From positions 5,486,501 through 5,550,500 of the forward strand of contig NZ_CP141608.1 in assembly GCF_035581345.1 (NCBI RefSeq): a stretch of 64,000 nt of DNA, read 5' to 3'. This document shows positions 1-6,937 of the stretch, piece after piece. The stretch is from Pseudomonas sp. JQ170C (GTDB lineage Bacteria; Pseudomonadota; Gammaproteobacteria; Pseudomonadales; Pseudomonadaceae). Both the position numbers and the translations under genes were made by a program. Position 1 is the stretch's first letter. Each line of letters begins with the position of its first letter. A model generated the notes under the pieces. The model did no database searches. It was not told the origin of the DNA and saw only the letters and a list, made by a program, of their open reading frames with translations.

Positions 1-70
1 TAGCTCAGTTGGTTAGAGCAGAGGACTCATAATCCTTTGGTCCACGGTTCAAGTCCGTGTGGGCCCACCA
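1..70 (+). tRNA. tRNA with CAT anticodon (elongator Met or Ile2), 5' end cut off
   Basis: The D arm, anticodon arm, variable loop, T arm (TTCAAGT loop) and 3' acceptor strand ending in an encoded CCA at 68-70 are present; the 5' acceptor strand lies outside the window. The anticodon CAT is at 28-30 in loop CTCATAA. CAT is read either by elongator tRNA-Met or by tRNA-Ile2, whose C34 is changed to lysidine. The anticodon-arm context and the TTTGGTC that follows look more like ileX-type Ile2, but without the full acceptor stem I cannot decide. Confidence 0.85.
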
Positions 71-73
71 AAT

Positions 74-102
74 AAAAAACCGCGCAATGCGCGGTTTTTT
101 TA
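74..102 (+). terminator. Rho-independent terminator after the tRNA
   Basis: Perfect six-pair stem CCGCGC / GCGCGG (80-85 with 89-94), a three-base loop, then an eight-base T run. It sits 10 bases after the tRNA CCA, so it most likely ends the tRNA transcript. The A run on the left could make it work for the minus strand as well, but no gene reads into it from that side within 30 bases. Confidence 0.85.
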
Positions 103-134
103 TGCCTGTATCAGGGCAAGGTGTCTGGTTTCTA

Positions 135-296
135 TCAGCGACGCGGCCCCTGGCGCTTGAGCTTTTCCACTACCCAGTCCCCCACAATCAACGGCACCCA
201 AACCAGCGGCACCAGCACCAGGCTGAACGCTGCCAGCGCGCTGAGCACGACGTTTTTCACTGATTGAAGAACGCGAACGGCCTTATCCTGACTCAT
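135..296 (-). CDS. Small single-pass membrane protein, unknown function (53 aa)
   Basis: The start chosen is the ATG at 296, preceded by GGAG five bases upstream (CTGGAGTCGAGATG); a longer reading starting at 344 has no ribosome site. The peptide has a polar N-terminus (about residues 1-12), one hydrophobic segment rich in Leu, Val and Ala (about 14-40) and a basic C-terminus with KLKRQGPRR. It fits a bitopic inner-membrane micro-protein. I do not recognise the family. It is followed in the same direction only by the opposite-facing tRNA terminator. Confidence 0.6.
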   Translation of the reverse strand: MSQDKAVRVLQSVKNVVLSALAAFSLVLVPLVWVPLIVGDWVVEKLKRQGPRR

Positions 297-367
297 CTCG
301 ACTCCAGAGCATGGGTACCCGCACGGCATCCCTTGCGCCGGCAACTCCAGACTCTAGTTCGATTCCC

Positions 368-1021
368 TCAGAAACGCACTCGCAATACGGTGCGCCAGAA
401 GTTCTTCAGCGGCGAAATGCGATGTTTATCCCAGTTGCGCTGCCAGAACGCATCCTCGTTTCGGACCACGCTTTCGATATCGCTGCCGGTAGCTGAAGCC
501 GCGTGTTGGCGAAACAGCATGGGGAATGCGCAGTGCTGTTTGATCCGCTGCTTGAACACGACATCCACGGGGGTTCCGTCGTAAGGCGTCTGGGCCAGGA
601 TGCGGCAGCCTTCGGGCGAAAGGATGTAGGCGTGAAGCGCCACCACGCGGCCACGGGCGATGTACGGGAACCAGGTGAGCCAGGTTTTGCCCATGCTGTA
701 CCCCAGATGCAACGCCTCGAACTTGCGCGTGCGGATAAAGCGGTTGATCCAACGGACCGGCGTCGCCTTGAGCGTATAGGCTTTGACGTCATCCTCGAAA
801 ATCAGCACGCGCTGCAGGCCCAGGTCCAGCGCCTTCTGCGCCAGTGCCTGGTGTGACTCATAACAACCCTTTACCGGGTCATCGCAACGCTCGGCCAAGT
901 GAAAGGTCACCGGATTTCCAATCAGGCTGCCAACGGTCTGGTTGAACAGCTCCCGTCGGTCGTGCCGCTCTTTGAGGGAAATGCAGTAAACGGCATCTAC
1001 ATCGAACTCGATCTTGCTCAC
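368..1021 (-). CDS. Glycosyltransferase family 25 (LPS sugar transferase-like), 217 aa
   Basis: The N-terminal YCISLKERHDRR motif, the central acidic LIFEDDV motif (usual nucleotide-sugar and metal site) and the following LHLGY segment are the marks of the GT25 family, which adds galactose or related sugars to LPS cores. The GTG start at 1021 is preferred because AGGAAG lies six bases upstream; the upstream in-frame extension lacks a ribosome site. The length is slightly short of typical members (about 240-260 aa). It is divergent from the gene at 1197, about 175 bases away, which also looks connected to surface glycans. Acceptor and donor cannot be told from sequence. Confidence 0.75.
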   Translation of the reverse strand: MSKIEFDVDAVYCISLKERHDRRELFNQTVGSLIGNPVTFHLAERCDDPVKGCYESHQALAQKALDLGLQRVLIFEDDVKAYTLKATPVRWINRFIRTRKFEALHLGYSMGKTWLTWFPYIARGRVVALHAYILSPEGCRILAQTPYDGTPVDVVFKQRIKQHCAFPMLFRQHAASATGSDIESVVRNEDAFWQRNWDKHRISPLKNFWRTVLRVRF

Positions 1022-1196
1022 CACACACTTCCTTTGAACACTAACCGCTCGCCCGTGTGGCATAGCCGAAAAAACGCGATTTTACGCACCCCCGACTGCC
1101 ATTACAAAGCCACTAATCAGCGCCCCCCTCGTGGCGGAACCGTTTTTATGCGATCTGGGTCAAACGTATTAACTGAACGTTGACGCAAGGTTCACC

Positions 1197-1946
1197 GTGC
1201 ACAACTTCGAGGACTGTCGGAACATCCGCTCGGGCGCAGTCTTTATCATCGCCTCGGGCCAATCTGCGAAGGACTTTCCCATCGAGGACTTCAGTGACGT
1301 CCCCATGATCACCATGAACGGCGCCATCTCCCTGTTCATGGACACGCCGGTAAGACCGTTCTTCTACACCTGCACCGACACTCACTTTTCTGTTCAGCAA
1401 CCGGAGCTGTTTGCCGAGGCCTTGCAGCGCAGTGAGCGAGTTGCGCTCTGGGAACATCACTTTCGATCCCTTGAAGTCGAGACCAACGCAGAGGTGTACT
1501 TCCTGAAAAAAGCGCCCAAGGCGCACCTGATGGATCTGATGTTCAAGAAAGACCCGGAACTGATCCGCTACCGATCGCTTGCAGGCTGTAGCAAGAAAGC
1601 CGGGTTCAGCAAGAACTTGCAGCGCGGCTTTTTCGATGCGCGCACAGTGGCTTACCTGGCCTTGCAGATTGCCTATCATGCCGGTTTCAGCAAGGTGTTC
1701 CTGGTGGGTGTAGACCTCAATCAGAACCTGCCCAGGTTCTATGAGCATCAGGGTATGGAGCGCTCTCCCTGTGGCCTGGACCAACATTTCGAGTCACGCA
1801 TATTGCCGTCATTCAACCTGGTGGCCACCTCGGTCATCGATGAGCGATTTGCTGTTTACAACCTCTCCCCCGACTCGCGCATTCCACGCAGCGTCATTCC
1901 CTACAAGACCCTGGACGAGGTGAAAGCGCTGGTTCACGCCGGTTGA
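1197..1946 (+). CDS. MptE/DUF115-like or GT42-like Rossmann protein, possible LPS or surface-glycan enzyme (249 aa)
   Basis: The N-terminus reads AVFIIASGQSAKDFP, then VPMITMNGA: a nucleotide-binding loop of the kind seen in DUF115/MptE-like proteins and CstII-type sialyltransferases. A later strand and loop, VFLVGVDLN, fits the same fold. The start is GTG at 1197 with AAGG eight bases upstream; no in-frame ATG gives a better start. No signal peptide or membrane helix, so cytoplasmic. The 3' end overlaps the convergent araC-type gene by 13 bases. With the divergent GT25 gene it forms a two-gene glycan island next to a tRNA. The donor sugar is unknown and the family call is tentative. Confidence 0.5.
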   Translation: MHNFEDCRNIRSGAVFIIASGQSAKDFPIEDFSDVPMITMNGAISLFMDTPVRPFFYTCTDTHFSVQQPELFAEALQRSERVALWEHHFRSLEVETNAEVYFLKKAPKAHLMDLMFKKDPELIRYRSLAGCSKKAGFSKNLQRGFFDARTVAYLALQIAYHAGFSKVFLVGVDLNQNLPRFYEHQGMERSPCGLDQHFESRILPSFNLVATSVIDERFAVYNLSPDSRIPRSVIPYKTLDEVKALVHAG

Positions 1947-2743
1947 ACTGCCCCCAACCGCGAGGCGTATAAACCCGGTGTCACGCCATAGTGGCGGGCG
2001 AACAAAGCGATGAATGCCGACACCGAGTCATACCCCAGCTCATTGGCGAGGGTCGTGACACTCATGCCTTGCGCCAGCAACGGTAACGCTGCCAGCAAAC
2101 GCAGGCGTTGACGCCACTCCCGAAACGACAGCTGTGTCTGCGCCTGGAACAACCGCACCAGCGTACGCCGCGAAGCCCCCACCCACTGCGCCCAGTCTTC
2201 GATACTGCGGTTGTCTGCAGGGTTGGCCTGCAGGGCTTCGGCGATCCTGCGCAAGCGCGGGTCACTCGGCAGGGGTAAGCCAAAAGGGGCCTCGGGCAGT
2301 TCGCGCAATTCGTCGACCAGCACCTGCAACAGCCGCGCCTGCCGGCCCTGGGCGGGACAGTCGGCGGAAAATTGGTTGGCCTTCTCGATCAGCTCACGTA
2401 CCAGCGGTGTCACCTGCATTACGCCGCAGGGGCGCTGATAGCCGTTGAGCAGGGAATCATCCAGGTACAACCCCCGAAACTCGATGGTCTGCCCGCTGTA
2501 GGCGGTGTGCCGGACCCCGGCCGGAATCCACAGCGCGCACTGTGGCGGCAGCAGATAACTGTGGTGTTCGGTCAGCACCTGCATGATGCCTTCGCTGGCA
2601 TAGGTGAACTGCACCCAGGGATGGCTGTGCATCTCGACCCGATGGCCTGCGGGAATGGCAAACATGCGTCGGTAAACAGGCCCCGGCAGTTGCTGGAAAT
2701 CCGGAACGGGGGGCACATCCGGGATTTGGCTCGCTTGCGGCAT
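1934..2743 (-). CDS. AraC-family transcriptional regulator with N-terminal cupin (269 aa)
   Basis: The N-terminal half (about 20-150) is a cupin-like sensing domain with HSHPWVQ and LLPPQCALWIPAG, as in the AraC subgroup that includes NimR/YdeO-like proteins. The C-terminal half (about 165-265) has two helix-turn-helix units: one around WAQWVGASRRTLVRLF and one around LANELGYDSVSAFIALF. The start at 2743 has AAGGAG with good spacing; upstream in-frame codons have no ribosome site. It is divergent from the panB paralogue with only 86 bases between start codons, so control of that gene is plausible but unproven. Many members of this subgroup control adjacent efflux or metabolic genes. Confidence 0.85.
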   Translation of the reverse strand: MPQASQIPDVPPVPDFQQLPGPVYRRMFAIPAGHRVEMHSHPWVQFTYASEGIMQVLTEHHSYLLPPQCALWIPAGVRHTAYSGQTIEFRGLYLDDSLLNGYQRPCGVMQVTPLVRELIEKANQFSADCPAQGRQARLLQVLVDELRELPEAPFGLPLPSDPRLRRIAEALQANPADNRSIEDWAQWVGASRRTLVRLFQAQTQLSFREWRQRLRLLAALPLLAQGMSVTTLANELGYDSVSAFIALFARHYGVTPGLYASRLGAVQPA

Positions 2744-2829
2744 TGCCTGTCTCCTTTGCTCAAGTGAGCCGACAAAGACCGATGTTAGCCTGCGCCCGCA
2801 CTCGTTGAACAACCCCTTTGGAGAACCCC

Positions 2830-3648
2830 ATGAGCAGCCATGTGCAAGCAAACCGAACGAGCATTCCTGCAATCGAGCAGCGCAAAGGTGCCGGCGCGCT
2901 GGTAGTGCTGACCGCCTACAGCACACCCATGGCTCGCTGGGTGGACGCCGCGGCCGATGTGATCATCGTCGGCGACTCGGTGGGCATGGTGCTGTATGGC
3001 ATGCCCAGCACCCTGGGCGTGACCCTGGACATGATGATCGCCCATGGCCAGGCCGTGATGCGGGGTGCCCAGCGCGCTTGCGTGGTCATCGACCTGCCGT
3101 TCGGCAGCTATCAGGCGTCGCCCGAGCAGGCTTTTACCAGCGCCTCGCGCGTGCTGCGGGAAACCGGCGCCCAAGGCGTCAAGCTTGAAGGCGGGGAAGA
3201 AATGGCTGAAACGGTGGCCTTCCTTGTTCGCCGTGGCATCCCGGTGATGGCCCATGTCGGGCTGATGCCCCAGCAGGTCAACAGCCTGGGCGGGTTCAAG
3301 GCCCAAGGCCGGGATGAGTCCAGCGCCGCCAAGGTCCGCCGGGATGCACAGGCCATGCAGGCCGCCGGCGCCTTCTCGATAGTGCTCGAAGGCATCGCCG
3401 AGCCCGTGGCACGACAGCTGAGTGAAGAGTTGCGCATTCCCACCATCGGTATCGGTGCATCTGCAGCCTGTGACGGGCAGGTATTGGTGACCGAAGACTT
3501 GCTGGGCCTGTTCAGCGACTACCAACCGCGCTTCGTCAGACGCTTTGCCGACCTGCAAGGGCAGATCATCCAGGCCCTGGACAACTACGCCCAGGCGGTA
3601 CGCGACGGCAGTTTTCCCGCGGCGCAGCATTGCTTCAAGGCCCACTGA
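2830..3648 (+). CDS. panB: Ketopantoate hydroxymethyltransferase (second PanB-type enzyme), 272 aa
   Basis: PanB transfers a hydroxymethyl group from methylene-tetrahydrofolate to 2-oxoisovalerate, the first committed step to pantothenate. The sequence has the family signatures [11 protein letters not shown] near the N-terminus, HVGLMPQ in the middle and [18 protein letters not shown] late in the barrel, with KLEGG as catalytic-loop landmark. The ATG at 2830 is chosen over an upstream TTG because GGAG lies seven bases before it. No panC or panD follows, unlike the usual pan operon, so this is probably a paralogue in the same genome as a panBC operon. Its neighbours are a divergent AraC gene and an Lrp gene. 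Confidence 0.85.
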   Translation: MSSHVQANRTSIPAIEQRKGAGALVVLTAYSTPMARWVDAAADVIIVGDSVGMVLYGMPSTLGVTLDMMIAHGQAVMRGAQRACVVIDLPFGSYQASPEQAFTSASRVLRETGAQGVKLEGGEEMAETVAFLVRRGIPVMAHVGLMPQQVNSLGGFKAQGRDESSAAKVRRDAQAMQAAGAFSIVLEGIAEPVARQLSEELRIPTIGIGASAACDGQVLVTEDLLGLFSDYQPRFVRRFADLQGQIIQALDNYAQAVRDGSFPAAQHCFKAH

Positions 3649-3721
3649 CCGCAGGCGCCTTGCTGGGCGGTAGGTGGAGTGGATAGGCTATCGCGCTTAT
3701 TCCGTGTGCCAGAGAGTGCCC

Positions 3722-4180
3722 ATGTCCGACAGCCGCCCCGTCGCCCTCGATGAAATCGACCGCCAGCTGATCTCGCTGCTGCAGATCAACGCCCGCGAAA
3801 GCGTCGCCATGCTCGCCCGCCAACTGGGCATCGCCCGCACGACCGTCACCTCGCGCCTGGCGCGCCTGGAAAAGACCAAGGTCATCAGCGGCTACGGCGT
3901 GCGCCTGGGCCAGCGCGTGATGGATGGCGGCCTGCAGGCGTATGTCGGCATCACCGTGCAGCCGCGCTCCGGCAAGGACGTGGTGCGCCGCCTGAGCGCC
4001 ATGGGACAGATCCAGCAACTGTGTGCGGTCAGTGGCGAGTTCGACTACGTAGCCTGGCTGCGCAGCGACTCCCCCGAACAACTGGACCAGTTGCTCGACC
4101 AGATCGGCAGCGTCGAGGGCGTGGAAAAAACCACGACCTCCATCATCCTCAGCAGCAAAGTCGACCGCGGCCACCTGTAG
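3722..4180 (+). CDS. Lrp/AsnC-family regulator, probably of the davBA lysine genes (152 aa)
   Basis: Residues about 10-60 are an AsnC-type winged helix (LDEIDRQLISLLQINARESVA and LGIARTTVTSRLARL). Residues about 70-145 are the RAM ligand and oligomerisation domain. These regulators bind amino acids and act on local catabolic genes. It lies just upstream of davB in the same orientation, the order I recall for the P. putida lysine locus. Its TAG stop is embedded in the first REP element of the following pair, which may help end its transcript. The start is the ATG at 3722, with AGAGAG eight bases before it. Confidence 0.85.
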   Translation: MSDSRPVALDEIDRQLISLLQINARESVAMLARQLGIARTTVTSRLARLEKTKVISGYGVRLGQRVMDGGLQAYVGITVQPRSGKDVVRRLSAMGQIQQLCAVSGEFDYVAWLRSDSPEQLDQLLDQIGSVEGVEKTTTSIILSSKVDRGHL

Positions 4181-4246
4181 GAGCGGGCTTGCCCCGCGAG
4201 CCGGTGTAACTGACAGAACGCTATCGCGGGGCAAGCCCGCTCCTAC
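4177..4246 (+). repeat. REP pair (inverted), Pseudomonas putida type
   Basis: Two copies of the same 23-24 base element in opposite orientation (4177-4200 and 4223-4246). Each has a GCGGGCTTGCCCCGC-type core ending in GGAGC/GCTCC, and a 22-base spacer separates them. The left copy includes the stop codon of the Lrp gene. Such pairs can fold in RNA and often act as 3'-end stabilisers or terminators. Confidence 0.95.
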
Positions 4247-4261
4247 TGCCGTCATTTTGAT

Positions 4262-4367
4262 TTATATATTCGTCATATCGACCACAGATAGATCAAATAG
4301 ACGACACTCTGCATCTTAATTACGTAATCCCCGCCCTCTAAACTGACCGCCAGCGTTTTCCTATACT
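4262..4367 (+). promoter_or_regulatory. AT-rich davBA upstream region with candidate Lrp-type sites and -10 box
   Basis: This segment is clearly more AT-rich than its surroundings. It holds the perfect palindrome ATTACGTAAT at 4319-4328 and split inverted TCGTC/GACGA elements around 4270-4308. A TATACT hexamer at 4362-4367 makes a good -10, 38 bases before the davB start, but no convincing -35 lies 16-18 bases further up. That would suit activation by the neighbouring Lrp-type protein. This is inference; no footprint data are implied. Confidence 0.4.
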
Positions 4368-4405
4368 CAAGCTCCGCACCCCGCGCAGCCCTGGCAAGGT
4401 CCCCC

Positions 4406-6088
4406 ATGAACAAGAACAATCGCCACCCCGCCGACGGCAAGCAACCCATCACCATCTTCGGCCCGGACTTTCCGTTCGCCTTTGACGACTGGATCGAGCA
4501 TCCGGCGGGCCTGGGCAGTATTCCGAGCGAACGCCACGGCGAAGAAGTGGCGATTGTCGGCGCCGGTATCGCCGGCCTGGTGGCCGCCTACGAACTGATG
4601 AAGCTGGGCCTCAAGCCGGTGGTGTACGAAGCCTCGAAGATGGGCGGGCGCCTGCGCTCCCAGGCCTTTGAAGGCACCGACGGGATCATCGCCGAACTGG
4701 GCGGCATGCGCTTTCCGGTGTCGTCCACGGCCTTCTACCACTACGTGGACAAGCTGGGCCTGGAAACCAAACCCTTCCCCAACCCACTGACCCCGGCATC
4801 GGGCAGCACGGTCATTGACCTGGAAGGCCAGACCCACTACGCCGAAAAACTCGCCGACCTGCCCAAGCTGTTTCAGGAAGTAGCCGACGCCTGGGCCGAT
4901 GCCCTGGAAGACGGTGCCCGCTTCGGCGATATCCAGCAGGCCATTCGCGACCGCGATGTGCCGCGCCTCAAAGCGCTGTGGGACACCCTGGTCCCACTGT
5001 GGGACGACCGCACCTTCTACGATTTTGTCGCCACCTCCAAGGCCTTCGCCAAGCTCAGCTTCCTGCACCGGGAAGTCTTCGGCCAGGTGGGCTTCGGCAC
5101 CGGCGGCTGGGATTCGGATTTCCCCAACTCGATGCTGGAAATCTTCCGCGTGGTGATGACCAATTGCGACGATCACCAGCACCTGGTGGTGGGGGGGGTC
5201 GAGCAGGTGCCCCTGGGCATCTGGCGCCATGTGCCCGAGCGTTGCGCCCACTGGCCGGCAGGCACCAGCCTCAGTTCGTTGCACCGTGGCGCGCCGCGCC
5301 CGGGGGTCAAGAGCATCGCCCGCGATGCCGACGGGCGACTGGCTGTCACCGACAACTGGGGCGATACCCGCCACTACGCCGCCGTACTCACGACCTGCCA
5401 GAGCTGGCTGCTGACCACCCAGATCGAATGTGAGGAATCGCTGTTCTCGCAGAAGATGTGGATGGCCCTGGATCGCACCCGCTACATGCAGTCGTCGAAA
5501 ACCTTCGTGATGGTCGACCGCCCGTTCTGGAAGGACAAGGACCCGGAAACCGGCCGTGACCTGATGAGCATGACCCTGACCGACCGCCTGACCCGCGGCA
5601 CCTATCTGTTCGACAACGGCGACGACAAGCCGGGCGTGATCTGCCTGTCATATTCGTGGATGAGCGACGCCCTGAAAATGCTCCCGCACCCGGTGGAAAA
5701 GCGCGTGAAGCTGGCCCTGGATGCCCTGAAGAAGATCTACCCGAAAGTCGACATCGCCGGGCACATCATTGGCGACCCGATCACCGTGTCGTGGGAAGCC
5801 GACCCGCATTTCCTTGGCGCCTTCAAAGGTGCCCTGCCCGGCCACTACCGCTACAACCAGCGCATGTACGCCCACTTCATGCAACAGGACCTGCCCGCCG
5901 AACAACGCGGCATTTTCATCGCCGGTGACGATGTGTCCTGGACCCCGGCCTGGGTCGAAGGGGCCGTGCAAACGTCGCTCAATGCGGTGTGGGGTATCAT
6001 GACTCACTTCGGGGGTCATACCCATCCAGACAACCCGGGCCCAGGCGATGTGTTCCACGAGATCGGCCCCATCGCCCTGGCCGACTGA
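4406..6088 (+). CDS. davB: L-lysine 2-monooxygenase (flavin amine oxidase family), 560 aa
   Basis: DavB converts L-lysine, oxygen and FAD to 5-aminovaleramide and CO2, the first step of the 5-aminovalerate route. An N-terminal dinucleotide-binding motif (VGAGIAGL, 51-58) and a distal Glu/Arg patch (YEASKMGGRLRS, 74-85) place it among FAD amine oxidases. The C-terminal FIAGDDVSWTPAWVEGA contacts the flavin. Its 560 residues and a cysteine at position 254 match what I recall of the lysine oxidase/monooxygenase from Pseudomonas sp. AIU 813, where this residue tunes oxidase against monooxygenase activity. An AAGG ribosome site precedes the ATG. davA follows after 13 bases, and the Lrp regulator lies upstream. 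Confidence 0.92.
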   Translation: MNKNNRHPADGKQPITIFGPDFPFAFDDWIEHPAGLGSIPSERHGEEVAIVGAGIAGLVAAYELMKLGLKPVVYEASKMGGRLRSQAFEGTDGIIAELGGMRFPVSSTAFYHYVDKLGLETKPFPNPLTPASGSTVIDLEGQTHYAEKLADLPKLFQEVADAWADALEDGARFGDIQQAIRDRDVPRLKALWDTLVPLWDDRTFYDFVATSKAFAKLSFLHREVFGQVGFGTGGWDSDFPNSMLEIFRVVMTNCDDHQHLVVGGVEQVPLGIWRHVPERCAHWPAGTSLSSLHRGAPRPGVKSIARDADGRLAVTDNWGDTRHYAAVLTTCQSWLLTTQIECEESLFSQKMWMALDRTRYMQSSKTFVMVDRPFWKDKDPETGRDLMSMTLTDRLTRGTYLFDNGDDKPGVICLSYSWMSDALKMLPHPVEKRVKLALDALKKIYPKVDIAGHIIGDPITVSWEADPHFLGAFKGALPGHYRYNQRMYAHFMQQDLPAEQRGIFIAGDDVSWTPAWVEGAVQTSLNAVWGIMTHFGGHTHPDNPGPGDVFHEIGPIALAD

Positions 6089-6101
6089 ACGGAGAATCGT
6101 C

Positions 6102-6899
6102 ATGCGCATCGGCCTGTATCAAGGTGCCCCACAGCCACTGGATGTACCGGGAAATCTCGAGCGCCTGCACCAGCAGGCGCAGCTGGCCGCCGCGCGCGGG
6201 GTCGAGCTGCTGGTCTGCCCGGAAATGTTCCTGACCGGCTACAACATCGGCAGTGAAGCGGTGGCGCGCCTGGCCGAGGCCGACGATGGGCCTTCGGCGA
6301 TGGCCGTGGTAGAGATTGCCCAGAGCAACCGCATCGCCATCGCCTACGGCTACCCCGAACTTGCCGATGACGGCCGGGTCTACAACGCCGTGCAGTTGAT
6401 CGACGCCCACGGCAGCAGCCTGTGCAACTACCGCAAGACCCACCTGTTCGGTGGCCTGGACCGGGCGATGTTCAGCCCCGGTCCCGACCACTTCCCGGTG
6501 GTGGAACTCAACGGCTGGCGCCTGGGCATGCTGATCTGCTACGACATCGAGTTCCCGGAAAATGCCCGGCGCCTGGCCCTGGCCGGTGCCGAACTGATCC
6601 TGGTGCCAACGGCGAACATGGTGCCCTACGACTTCGTTGCCCAGGTCACCGTGCGCGCCCGCGCCTACGAGAACCAGTGCTACCTGGTCTACGCCAACTA
6701 CTGCGGTGCCGAAGACGAAATCCACTACTGCGGGCAAAGCAGCATCATCGGCCCCGACGGCAGCATTCTGGCCATGGCCGGTCGCGACACTGCCCTGCTG
6801 CAGGCCGACCTCGAGCTGCAACGGGTACACGAAGGCCGCGCCAGCACGCCTTACCTGCACGACCTGCGGCCGGAGCTCTACGCGCCGCGCCACGGATAA
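6102..6899 (+). CDS. davA: 5-aminovaleramidase, nitrilase superfamily (265 aa)
   Basis: DavA hydrolyses 5-aminovaleramide to 5-aminovalerate and ammonia. The nitrilase catalytic triad is visible: Glu41 (VCPEMFLTG), Lys112 (NYRKTHLF) and Cys146 (MLICYDIEFPE). Length and compact form fit aliphatic amidases of the carbon-nitrogen hydrolase superfamily. The ATG at 6102 follows ACGGAGA with good spacing, 13 bases after davB, so the two genes are co-transcribed. The onward enzymes to glutarate (DavT, DavD) are not in this window. The protein is cytoplasmic, with no signal peptide. Confidence 0.92.
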   Translation: MRIGLYQGAPQPLDVPGNLERLHQQAQLAAARGVELLVCPEMFLTGYNIGSEAVARLAEADDGPSAMAVVEIAQSNRIAIAYGYPELADDGRVYNAVQLIDAHGSSLCNYRKTHLFGGLDRAMFSPGPDHFPVVELNGWRLGMLICYDIEFPENARRLALAGAELILVPTANMVPYDFVAQVTVRARAYENQCYLVYANYCGAEDEIHYCGQSSIIGPDGSILAMAGRDTALLQADLELQRVHEGRASTPYLHDLRPELYAPRHG

Positions 6900-6937
6900 T
6901 CCGCTAGCATGACGGTTCGTGCTGCAACGGAACCGTC

